This document shows, one piece after another, positions 50,561 through 62,916 of a stretch of 64,000 nucleotides of DNA (position 1 is the stretch's first letter; each line of letters starts with the position of its first letter). The stretch is from Elgaria multicarinata webbii (Eukaryota; Chordata; Lepidosauria; Squamata; Anguidae). The stretch lies in contig NC_086187.1 in NCBI RefSeq assembly GCF_023053635.1, forward strand, positions 28,496,501 through 28,560,500, written 5' to 3'. The position numbers and the translations under genes were made by a program. The notes under the pieces were generated by a model. That model worked only from the letters and a program-made list of their open reading frames with translations. It did no database searches and was not told the origin of the DNA.

Positions 50561-53500
50561 TTAAGCGCCATCAATGTTCATGGCGCTGTACAGAATAAAA
50601 CAAAACAAGACAATCTGCCATACGGCTTACAATCTAAAATCACAGTAACAGACAGACGGGAGGGAGGGGAAAAACCAACCGGGGTAGAGGACATCCCACC
50701 CATCAGCTTCATGGGATGACCCCTTTGGGTTCTAGTATTTTGAGAGAGGGAGAGAAAGTCTCCCTCTCTACCCTCTCCATGCCATGCATAAATTTGTACA
50801 CCTCTATCATGTCTCCCCTTAGCCTCCTCTCTAAACAGCTGTTGCTTTTGTTCACCTGGAACTTGTACTGCCTGCTAGACTCCCAACTTTTACCCTCAAT
50901 TTGACTTCTAGAAAGAGCAGGGCTCGGGTTCCAGTTGAGCCGTTTAGAAAGAACCACTAACAAACCACTCCGGGGGCCCTGACATTAATTTTCAGGTCCT
51001 TTTAAATAGTGATTTAGAATTGAACTGAGACTCCCTGAATGCCCGTATGGCATTCTGCCACTGAATTGTGGCGCCTTCCTTGGTGAATATCAGAACTTTC
51101 CCCTGGCTGCTCATATCCTCTGGCTGCTTGCTGGCCATCTTGCTAGAGCAGGCCACAAATCATAGAATCATAGAATAGCAGAGTTGGAAGGGGCCTACAA
51201 GGCCATCGAGTCCAACCCCCTGCTCAGTGCAGGAATCCACCCTAAAGCATCCCCGACAGATGCTTGTCCAGCTGCCTCTTGAAGGCCTCTAGTGTGGGAG
51301 CGCCCACAACCTCCCTAGGTAACTGATTCCATTGTCGTACTGCTCTAACAATCAGGAAGTTTTTCCTGATGTCCAGCTGGAATCTAGCTTCCTTTAACTT
51401 GAGCCCGTTATTCAGCATGGTGGTGACGATGATAGAGACAGCAGGACATTTAGAGTCTCAACGAAAGTTGCATCTTTCAAAATGACATTGTTTCTGAATA
51501 ACGGCGAGCCCTTTTTTTCAATATTTGTGCCTTGAACTAGAACTGAAGTGTTTCCTTTTCCTTCCAGGGTGCAAGGGAAGAGAGCGCTCACCTCGTGCGG
51601 CGTTTTTATAAGGTATTCCCCAGCTTTAAATTTCCTCCTAATGCAAGAGAAGGCAGAGGGAGCTCACGGGGGCTTCAGCCACCATCTTAAAGCATATTCA
51701 TGTTCACCTCGTGGGGCACATTTGGGATTTTGAGGGAGGGTCATGGGTGCTCTCACAAAATTTATTTATTTATTTAAAACATTTGTATCCCGCCCTATAT
51801 CATTAAGATCTCAGGGCGGCATACAGATAAAAGCATACAGTAAAAAACAATAAATATGCACAGTTAAAAACAAATTAAACCATGAACCAAGTTAAAACAA
51901 TATATAATTTAAAAGCAGTAAAAACAGTTAATGGCTGCCGTAGGAGGGTTGCTCATTTATGAAACAGCTGGTCACAAAACGCTCACTTCCCAGAAGGCAA
52001 ATGGGTGAGATTAAAAGAAAAAGAACTTGCCCAAGACTATTTAACTACAAGACAGAGGTGAGGTCTGAGCTCCAAAACATAAAACGACCCTTTTGAACCT
52101 AAATAAAGATGTTGTTGGAATGCAGCACTTTGCTTCGTGAAGTCCCTCATCTGTAGCAATGCCAGTTGCCCAGTTAATTTTGTGTTTAAAAAAACACTTA
52201 AATCAATAAAACTAAGGTGAAGAGGGTCTGGGAGTCTGCTAGGTGTCCACACCCTGGGGAGGCCAGCTTTACGCGATCCTCGAAGAAGAGCTGCAATGGA
52301 GTGCTAGGCCCGGGGATGTCTTTTCCTGGTTGGATGGAACAGGACCAGTGCTGCGACTCACCCGACAAGGGCATGTTTGGTGCTTTTCCCAGATCCCCGG
52401 CTTGGGAAATTCAGGGCCAGCGAGCCACATACGATCAACTAGCGCCATCTCCGCAGCTCTTGAGAATTCTCTGTCGGGCTGCCTTTTGCAGTCTTCTCGG
52501 AAACCTCAGTCAGTACAGACCCCCAGCTGCTAGGTGACTAGCTTGGATTAGTAACAGGGAACAGACCACGCCAGTCCTCCAACGGCGACATTTGGCTCTT
52601 GTTGCATTTCTGGGCACGTGCTGCTGGATCACCTTTGAAAGCCCTCCACGATAGGGACCTGGGGGACGGAAGGACTGCCTTCTGCCACGTAACCCTGCCT
52701 GGGTCCTGTGGAGGCCCTCCTCTGCCCAGCCCTCCTACTTTAGGCAGGTAACAGCCCGGGATTGTGGCCTTAAGCACGTGCCTTGAGGGTGAAACAAACA
52801 GCTGTCACCTTATCCAAAGGACTCGGATCTCTGAGTACTGTTCTTTCCCAATTTGGTCAGAAGACTAGAATGTACATTGAGGGGGGGGGGGAGTAGCACT
52901 GCTCTAAGGCCCCCCTTTTACTGAGAGAGCTTTTACCGGCATAAGAATGTTTTCGGAGGGGGAAAATGCAATTCTTTTGTTGTTCTTTGAAGGGAGACGA
53001 AATTTTTCTGGATATGTTTGAAGACGAATACAGAAGTATGACTGTAAGTAAATTAGTAAATGGCCAGTTGGATGGAGTGGGGGGACACAGGAATATGAAT
53101 GGGATTCCTCTTGAATTGCCCTAGCTTATTTAAACACACACACACACGTTCAAGGGTAGATTGTGTATGTGTGTATAAAACACACTCAAGTCCTAAACAT
53201 TTATGCATCATCTTACCCAAATTCCACAGTATTTGCTAATTGCATGAGAAACTATTATGAACGTAATGGAATGTCAAGGAAGTGGGAAATGTGGGGAACT
53301 GTTACTCGTTGCAGTCTGACCTTATACGGTTTGTGAGATAGGAAGAGTTCTAAATATGCAACATTCAGAGCACAGTCCTCCGTGTCTTTAGACAGAAAGA
53401 AATCCTGCAACTCCCAGCAATCCATCCATCCATAGGATTGGGCCCTTAGTTGCTTAAAATAAGCTCCAGGGCAAAAATCCAGATGTTGGGTGATATCCAC

Positions 53501-56500
53501 AGAGTTGTGTAACGGGATCCATGCTTCAAAAGGTAGCTTTGAGCTTGTGTTTGTCAAACAGCCGTGCCTTCGCATGCCACCTGGAAAGCCACTTTTGAAA
53601 CCAAGGGATTTTGAAACGCAGTTTGCCCTGTGCCATTAGGTGCCTGCTATTCAAATTTTAAATCTAAAGTCCCACTTGGCACATCCACTTCCCATAACCC
53701 CTGACCACTGCCCATCCTGCCTGGGCCTGATGGATCGCAATTGGATTTGAAGTCCTTCCGTTGAGTTCAAATGTGCATTTTGATGCCCCAAGACCAGGTC
53801 TCTTCTTCTGTTTAATGCAGTGCGCTGGCAAAGGCTTCTTCTCTGGAAGTTAATTCTATCATGTCATTCAAGATTTATTATTGAAGAAACTTACCCAGAG
53901 ACAGTTAGATCCTATATTAGCAGAAAGGTTTGACTAGTCACAAAACAATCCCGTAACGGTTAGGGTTCATGTCGTGCACCTAATAAATAAAACATAGCGT
54001 TTTGTTTAAAAAATATAAGGGCATTTCAGTTTGATTGCAAAACGTTAATTGTTAATTGCCTTTCTGCAGGAAGGGTGGGAGAACAGTATTCAAAGTGACA
54101 TAGGAAAATATACTGAACCGACAAAAGTTTAAAAATCTTTGCATAAAATAAACAATTCAGCGAAGCACGTTGGAAAGCCCGATGGTGGGAGTGCTTGTGC
54201 TGGAGGGGAGGGAGAGGGGGTGCGGGGGGAGTTTCAGGTGTTGGCAGAAGCAGAGCAAGGATGGATCTAAGAGCAGAGGACGTGCCCTGAGGCTGGATCA
54301 GACCGAGGGTCCATCTAGTCCATCTCTCTGTTCACACAGGGGCCAACCAGCCATCGGCCAGGGATGAACAAGCAGGACATGGTGCAACAGCACCCTCCCA
54401 CCCATGTTCCCCAGCAACTGACGCACACAGGCTTACTGCCTCAGATACTGGAGGTAGCACATAGCCATCAGGACTCGTAGCCAGGAAATTGTCTACCCCC
54501 TTTTAAAGCCATCCAAATTGGTGGCCATCGCTACCAATTCCAGAATTTAACTATGCGCCGTGTGAAGGAGCCCTTCCTTTTACCTGTCCTGGGTCTTCCA
54601 CCAGTCAAGGGAGAACCCTGTTCCGCATCCCTATTAAGCTCAGTTCTGAGAAGTTGGGGGCAGGGAGGGAGGATGCGCAAAGCGTCACGGGGTCGTAAGG
54701 AGCCCCGGCCACAAAGCCACCGGGAACATGGGTCTGCCTCCTTGCTTCCGGAGGTGGGGGGTCAGTCTTGTTGGCTTTGCAGCCCCCATTCACATTCTGG
54801 GGGGATGTGCTGCTTTTGTAGGCTGAGTGTGGAATGGCGCCGCACACTGAGTGTGAACTCTTCCTTCCCCAGCTTAAGCCCATGAATGTGGAGTACTTGA
54901 TGATGGATGCCTCCATTCTGCTGCCACCGACAGGGACGCCCCTCACCGGGATCGATTTCGTGAAGAGGCTGCCCTGTGGAGATGTGGAAAGAACGCGGAG
55001 GGTGCGTATGGCTTCCGTTTCCTTTGTGCCTTCTCTGCTTTTACCAAGCCCTCCCTCAAAAGAGCTCAGGCTGGTGGACGTGGTGGCCTTTCTCCCCGTA
55101 GCAGCTGACTTGGGCTCTGCGTCTCGGCAGCAAGCCTGGATCCCTTTCTTTCTCTGGGAGTTTTTGCCAGAGACGGTTCGGAGGAGAGGCAGGCTGGCAT
55201 CAGTCGCAGCGGTAGTGCCTTGGGGTCAGAGCAGAGCGGTGCTACCTCCAGTATCCGAGGCGGTAAACCTGGGTGCAGCAGTTGCTGGGGGACATGGGAG
55301 GGAGGGAAGGTGCTGTTGCAATGTGTCCTGCTTTGTTCATCCCTGGCCGACACCTGGTTGGCCCCTGTGTGAACAGAGCCCTGGATTAGATGGAGCCTTG
55401 GTCTGATCCAGCATCAGGGCCCTTCTTATGATCACTTTGATCCATGGCAGGCTTTATACCTACCAAGGGAGTCCCAAATCTGCTACAAAATGGGAGTTAC
55501 CTAGCCACCTGCACTACATTGGAGTGTGTGTTGGGAATTGGATCAGGATCAACACTAAGATGGACAGTTTCCAAAGAGTTCCGACCACTTTTAGGAGGTC
55601 ATTCGAGAGACCAGCCACACACACGGAATAAGTGCGTCACTCGTTTTTCCTAGTAGTTTTCTCCCACTTTCCTGACATGCTGCGAATGTGAAGCAAGACC
55701 CAGGACTTGCTTTAAAAAAGAAAAGAAAAGGCTTCTCAGTGGAAGATTTAAAGCCGCTTTTGGTCAGTGGAATGTGTGCTCCTGACTGTGAGGCTCCGAC
55801 TGAGCACGCGAAATAATCTGTACTTAAATAGCTTCCTTTTGGAACCCTTATACTAGGAACCGGGTTTGCTTCCTTCTATACAGAGGATGCAGAGCCGAGG
55901 GCCCTCGCTTGATTTCCTTGCACTGATGGTGCGCGCACACCCTCTTATCAGGCAGTCCTTATCCTCTTGGTGTACACAGAACGGCTCTATCTGTGGCAAG
56001 GGAGGATGAATATTGTGACGAGATCTCCTGAGCCTTAAGAACATTCTTGGAAATGCCAGCTATCAAGCCGGTCTGCAAGCTCTTCTGTTTATGCCGCTTC
56101 ATCACTACCGCACAATTCATTATCTCTTATCTCGTTTGTTCGCACACAAGTAAATTTCTAGGAAAGCCAAGGAGCCTTTTTCCTAGAACAGAACTGATTC
56201 CTTTTTGAGACTTTTCTGATTAGCTAGAAACATGTAGAGAGGTTTACTTGAAGTCCACAGACGCATCTGCTAATGTGAAGCAAGAACCCAAGGGTGCTTT
56301 AAAAAAGCAAATGCTTCTCTTGGCCACAATAAAGGTTTTTTTAATACAGCTGTTGAGTCTTGAACCACGCTTTCTCAGGGTTTTTTTTTAAAGCTAATGT
56401 GCTTATCCTTAAAGACAGTTGAAGGAAGACCAGTAGCCTCAAGGTTTCTGTGTCGTCTGCCTTCTCTCCCCAGAAACAAGGGTGGTAGCCCTGTAAAAGC

Positions 56501-58084
56501 AAAGGCTTCATTCCAAGGAAATGTACTTACAAAACTTTTTAAAATTGTATTTTACATCTCTCTTGTGTGTAGAACGCCACAAACCACATCCCGCTGAATG
56601 CATATTGCTTTTTACCAGCTTGGGTGGGTACTCTGGCTGTGCCCTTTCCTAGGGAAAAGTGACCCAGCCACAGTTATTCAGACTGGATTATTGTTCTTTG
56701 CTTTATGCAGGGCTGCCTTCGAAAAGGTCTAGGGTATGAAAGTATGTAGGATTAAAAATGCAGTCACCAAATTGCTAGCTGGGGTCAGCTGCAAAAAATG
56801 GACACCCACAATTCTAAAAGCACTTTGTTGGCTAGCAATTTGTTTCCAGGCCTGGCTCAAAATGCTGGTGCTGAGCTCCAGAGTCCTAAACAGTTTAAAC
56901 GAAGGCCACTTTCCCCTGTATGAACCTAGCCATAGCTTGGCTCAGCAATACTACAAACGAGAAATATCTTGGAATTGTTGTAGATCACAAGCTGAATATG
57001 AGCCAACAGTGAGATAGGGCTGCAAGAAAGGCCAATGCTATTTTGGGATGCATTAATAGAAGTATAGCTTCCAAATCACCTGAGGTCCTGGTTCCTCTCT
57101 ATTCAGCCCTGGTTAGGCCTCATCTAGAGTATTGTGTCCAGTTCTGGGCTCCACAATTCAAGAAGGATGCAGACAAGCTGGAGCGTGTTCAGAGGAGGGC
57201 AACCAGGATGATCAGGGGTCTGGAAACAAAGCCCTATGAAGAGAGACTGCAAGAACTGGGCAAGTTTAGCCTGGAGAAGAGAAGATTGAGGGGAGACATG
57301 AGAGCACTCTTCAAATACTTAAAAGGTTGTCACACAGAGGAGGGCCAGGATCTTTTCTCGATCCTCCCAGAGTGCAGGACACGGAATAACAGGCTCAAGT
57401 TAAAGGAAGCCAGATTCCAGCTGGACATCAGGGAAAACTTCCTGTTAGAGCAGTATGACAATGGAACCCATGACCTAGGGAGGTTGTGGGCTCTTCTTCC
57501 ATCCTAGAGGCCTTCAAGAGGCAGCTGGACAGCCATCTGTCAGGGATGCTTTAGGGTGGATTCCTGCATTGAGCAGGGGGTTGGACTCGATGGCCTTGTA
57601 GGCCCCTTCCAACTCTGCTATTCTATGATTCTGTGATTCAAAATTTGAAATGCAGCACAGGGTTATGCACGGCAGGGCCTTCTCAGCAGCTGCACCATGG
57701 CTCCGGAACCTTCTCCCAGGAGAAGTCTTCTCCGCGCTCTCCTTGTTGACTTTCTGATGCCTGATTAAACTGACTTGAGTTCAGAAACCTTTGGGGCTTC
57801 TCCAGTGGGAGGTGGGTGTCGATTTCACTGTTCCGTTGAACTGTGTTGCGTTGTTTTATTCGGCTTCTCGTTTTCTGTCTGCTGATCTATTTTGTTCTGC
57901 AAAAGGGTTGTTATTATTTAATGAATAATATTTGTTGCTTTACTCTTAGTATTGTATGAAACGCTGGCTTTGTTGGTGGCCTAGACCCGAAAGGAAAGAT
58001 AGAAGATTGTAAGCCTATGCGGCAGGGTCTTGCTATTTACTGTTTTACTCTGTACAGCACCATGTACATTGATGGTGCTATATA

Positions 58085-58134
<50 letters not shown>

Positions 58135-61100
58135 TATTTTAAAATAAATAAATTATGGATATGGATTATGTAAAAATTGCTGGGAGAAGACAGAGGATTG
58201 AAAACCTCTCCCTCTGTGCCCAGAGTGGATTGCTGTTACTTATCCTTCATAGTAGAAGGGGGGTGCGCTTCACTTTTAAGCAGCCATGCTCCCCCCCCCT
58301 CAAACCCCTCAATTGGGGGACCCTAACATTTTCCCAGACTTGTTCCATCTGGTCCGCCTTCTGCCAGGCTTTCTCTTTGATTCCTGTAGCTGTGTGCACC
58401 TGTTCAGCCAAAATACGAAAAGACCTCCCTGCGCAAGAGCGCTCCAGGACACCTGACGGCAACATTTGGCAGTCCCTGGCACGCCCTAAACTCCCAACTG
58501 CTTTCCCCTAAGTCTGCCCCTTGGTCCATCTCCTTGTCCTCCTAACAACCCTCCCTTTCACCCCAATGAAAGACATCGTTCTGAAATTTACCTTTGACAC
58601 GGCTAAAGGAATGGTCCCATGACGCTCCTTTGGGTGACGAGTTTGCTGCTAGGTATTTTTGTGTTCAGTAAAGCTGATATCTAATGAATGGTAGGTTCGT
58701 CAGCTGTTGCTCAAAACCAAAGTAAGGAGGAGTATCTCCTTCATGCGTCTTCATCTGTCTGGTTGTACCCTTAAGTGGATAGTATCAGCACCCCACAATT
58801 GTGCAAAAGAAAACAAAACCACAATTTTTTGGGAAGGTTTGTGTGTTACGTGCCAAAGGAAAGGAACGAGACAAACACATATGGTGTAAACTGTTCAGAT
58901 TGTTTTGTTCTTTTTGTAAACTAACCTGGGAATGATTTGAAGAGTGGTATAAAAATACTTCTAGAAAGATGCATTTGGGTTTACAGTCAGTCCAAGATCT
59001 GGACATGCTGCTGCCCTATTTCATGTCCACTCCTGCGCTTTTGGTTTTGTACGTGCCTCGTACACTTACTCGAAACGGTGAAAGCAGGAAGAGGAAAACT
59101 AGCAGGGGAGGAGGGCAGGGATCCGGTCTTTTCCTTGCGTTGTGCAGAGGGCCGTTCTGTCAACTTCCTTTTTATCAAAAAGCACAAGGGTTGGCATTTT
59201 TAACCCTGGTGGACCTTTTCACGTTTTCAGGCCATCCGAGTCTTCTTCATGCTGCGTTCCCTGTCGCTGAATCTCCAGGATGAATTGGAAACTCAGTTGC
59301 CTTTGACGCGGGAGGAGGACTTAATTAAGACGGATGACGTCCTGGACTTGAGTGAGTAGTAGCCCAGAGTATCTGCATGGAAAGGTAGACTGGGTTGTAT
59401 TTTCCAAAGAAGACATTCACGCCATTCATAGCTTGGTGGGGCGGCGTGTGTGTGTGTTAAGAACAAGATAACAAACTGGATCTCTTGGTGGGTTGGTTTG
59501 TTTTTACTCCTGCTGGTTTGAGCCTTCCCTTTCTCCCTCAGTCTAGGGTGGGGTGGGGTGGGGAGGCGCGTCAGCAGAACACCTGCACTTCCAAGCAGGT
59601 GAGCCATTGTGGAGGTGTCCATAATGTGCAGGATCCCAGTGTTTTCAGGTGAGGGACAGCTGGCTTGTAGAACAGCCTCCGCCCAGCCCGGTGCCCTTCC
59701 TCCCTGGCTGGGGCACGCTGTGCGTTGTAGTCCAACACATCTGGAGGGCCCCAGGTTGGGGAAGGCTGCTGTAGAAGAAGAGACGTGTGAGTTCTGGAAC
59801 CGTAGGGCAAGAGTGGTTCTGGGGGATCTGTTTTTCTTTAGCAAATGGGCAAGTAGAGCAATGTGGCGTGTGTGTGTGTGTGTGTGTCTTAATTTTTGTT
59901 TGTTTTCCTGTTTGGATGAGGGTAATAATAATAATAATAAAAAAAAACACCAGTTGCCACAGTAACATTAACTGGAAGTCACGAATCCCAAAATAGCCGC
60001 ATCATGTTCTGGTAAAGCCTCACCCCTTCGTTAAGAAAATGAATGGTATATGCTAGGAAGTGTAGTGCCTTGGCGCACACGATACACATTAATCGAAAAT
60101 GTCGGTCATGATTACTGTAAGAATTTCAAAGAATTTATCTCACGGCAACGCATGTTCCAGGCAGTTGAGCTTGGCAGTCAGGTCATTCGACCCTGGGCTC
60201 TTCACGCCCGCCAGGTCAAGCTACTCCGGCTGGAACAAACGGTCTCAATTCTCCCCCCCCCCCGCCCCCACTTCCATATGCAGCCTTCATTATCTCGCCA
60301 CGAAGGCTTCTGAAAGAGGCATCCACTGATCACAAACTTTTCCTCTCCCCCATCTAGGTTGGCAACTGCAAGGCCAGCTGGTATTTCTTAGGGAAGTAGA
60401 TTTGGCCTTGGGGGCGTTCAGTTGCTGACCCCAACACTTCACAGTTCATAGAATTAGCCGTCCCGGGCACAAAATCTGAAGCACACCCAAGCTTGACACA
60501 GAGGGCTGCTAGTGCTGTATGTCGTAGCCGCTGGGTGTTGGGTTGCGCCGGAGTCACTCCTTGGTTTGTGATGTGTGGCATCAGTCCCGCGCGCCGCCTC
60601 CTCAGTTGGTACAAGAAGTGGTGGCCGCGTCAGGCTGTTCAATTGCAGTTCAGGGAACAGGCAGTAACTTTGGTTGGTGGCCCAGCTACGCCCCTATCTG
60701 GACAGGGATAACCTAGCTTCAGTTGTCCATACTCTGGTAACCTCCAAGTTAGATTACTGCAATGCCCTCTACATGGGGCAGCCTTTGAAGACGGTCCGGA
60801 AGCTGCAGCTTGTGCAAAATGCGGCGGCCAGATTGATAGCTGGAACAGGGAGGTTTGAGCATATAACACCAATTCTGGCCCGCTTGCATTGGCTGCCTAT
60901 ATGTTTCCGAGCCCAATTCAAGGTGCTGTTTTTAACCTATAAAGCCTTAGATGGCTTGGGACCACAATACCTGATGGAACGCCTCTCCCGACATGAACCT
61001 ACCCGTACACTGCGCTCAACATCTAAGGTCCTCCTCTGAGTGCCTACTCCGAGGGAAGCTCGGAGGATGGCAACAAGGCAGAGGGCCTTCTCAGTGGTGG

Positions 61101-61722
61101 CCCCCCCTGTGGAATGATCTTCCCGATGAGGCTCGCCTGGCGCCAACGTTGTTATCTTTTCGGCGCCAGGTCAAGACTTTCCTCTTCTCCCAGGCATTTT
61201 AACAGCATTTAACAACGTTAAGTTTGTTTTTAATGGACCCCAGAATTGTTGTTTTTAAATGGATACTGTTGTTTTTATACTGTTTTTATGTTTTTTTAAT
61301 TTTTGTATACTTTTAATGTTTACTATTTTTAATTGTTGTAAACCGCCCAGAGAGCTTCGGCTGTGGGGCGGTATATAAATGTAATAAAATAAAATAAAAT
61401 AAAATAAATAAATAAAAGTCTGCCAGATCACCAGTTGCCCAACTTCTAAGGAACCCAGGAGCATTTCTTGTGCCGTCCTAGGAATCACGTTTGCTTGCTC
61501 TAGTCCTGGCCCTGTCAGGAAACAGCTTCCCGATGCAGATTTTAAGTAAGCAGCTTGTAAACTAACTGGAAATGCGATTATAATGTATCTGTCAGGTATT
61601 TTATATGGATGTCCTTAAAGCAAAGCAAATTGCAGTATTCTTTTTTGGCTTTCAAATGGAATGATGTCGTCGTTTCCTGCATATTGATTGATTGGTACCT
61701 GCCTCCCCCACTCTGCCTTTTT

Positions 61723-61762
<40 letters not shown>

Positions 61763-62045
61763 TCAGTAATGCTCATTGATGTGGTTTAATGTCTATTCCT
61801 GTAACCTTCCTCTGTTTTATAGAACAGTCACAATTGAGCTACGGTGCATTAAAGTGCATTTTGCAGTTCAGTTTTCCAGCGTCTCTTGTCTAAACACACA
61901 AACGGTTCCCCCAGCAATGATCTGTTTGCAATGGCAAAGATTAAGTATCAGATTGGTTACTTTTCCTGGAAATCCAAATTATTTATAGTCTGTAGAGACT
62001 AGCCACTTTTCCCCACTGAGATTTTGCTGTAGGCCTAGATATATT

Positions 62046-62094
<49 letters not shown>

Positions 62095-62668
62095 GACTTT
62101 TTTCAAATTATGTGTGGACTAGCTTACCCTTAGATGAAGACTGAGATTGTTACTGTGCTCTTGCTGCTTACCGGTACACCTAGGGGTGACCACATCACAC
62201 CAGTCTTAAAATCTCTTCACTGGCTGCCAATTAGTTTCCGGGCGAAGTATAAAGTGTTGGTTATCACCTTTAAAGCCCTACATGGTTTGGGTCCAGGCTA
62301 GCTGCGGGATTGCCTTCTCCCGTACAATCCGCCCCGCACACTCAGGTCCTCTGGGAAGAACTTACTCCAGCCAACAAAAACAAGGCTGGCAACTATTACC
62401 CAGAGGACCTTTTCTTCTGCCGCTCCCAGTTTGTGGAATGGCTTGCCGGGAGAGATTCGTCAACTTAACAGTCTTCCGGAATTTAAGAAAGCCGTAAAGA
62501 CTGATCTCTTCCGGCAGGCCGACCCAGTGGAATTTTAAGATGCCTTTTTAATAATGTGCTGCTTTTAATAATGTATTAGTTTTAAATGTTTTAAATAGTT
62601 ATATGTGTTTTATGGGGTCTGTATTTGTGTTGTACCCTGCCTCGATCCAGAGGGAGAGGTGGGTAACA

Positions 62669-62721
<53 letters not shown>

Positions 62722-62867
62722 CAACCGAAAATGTTTCTACTGTACATGTACATGTACTGTATATGTACATGTACAACTTTATTAGATTGTAAGCCTATGC
62801 GGCAGGGTCTTGCTATTTACTGTGTAATTTGTACAGCACCATGTACATTGATGGTGCTATATAAATA

Positions 62868-62916
<49 letters not shown>

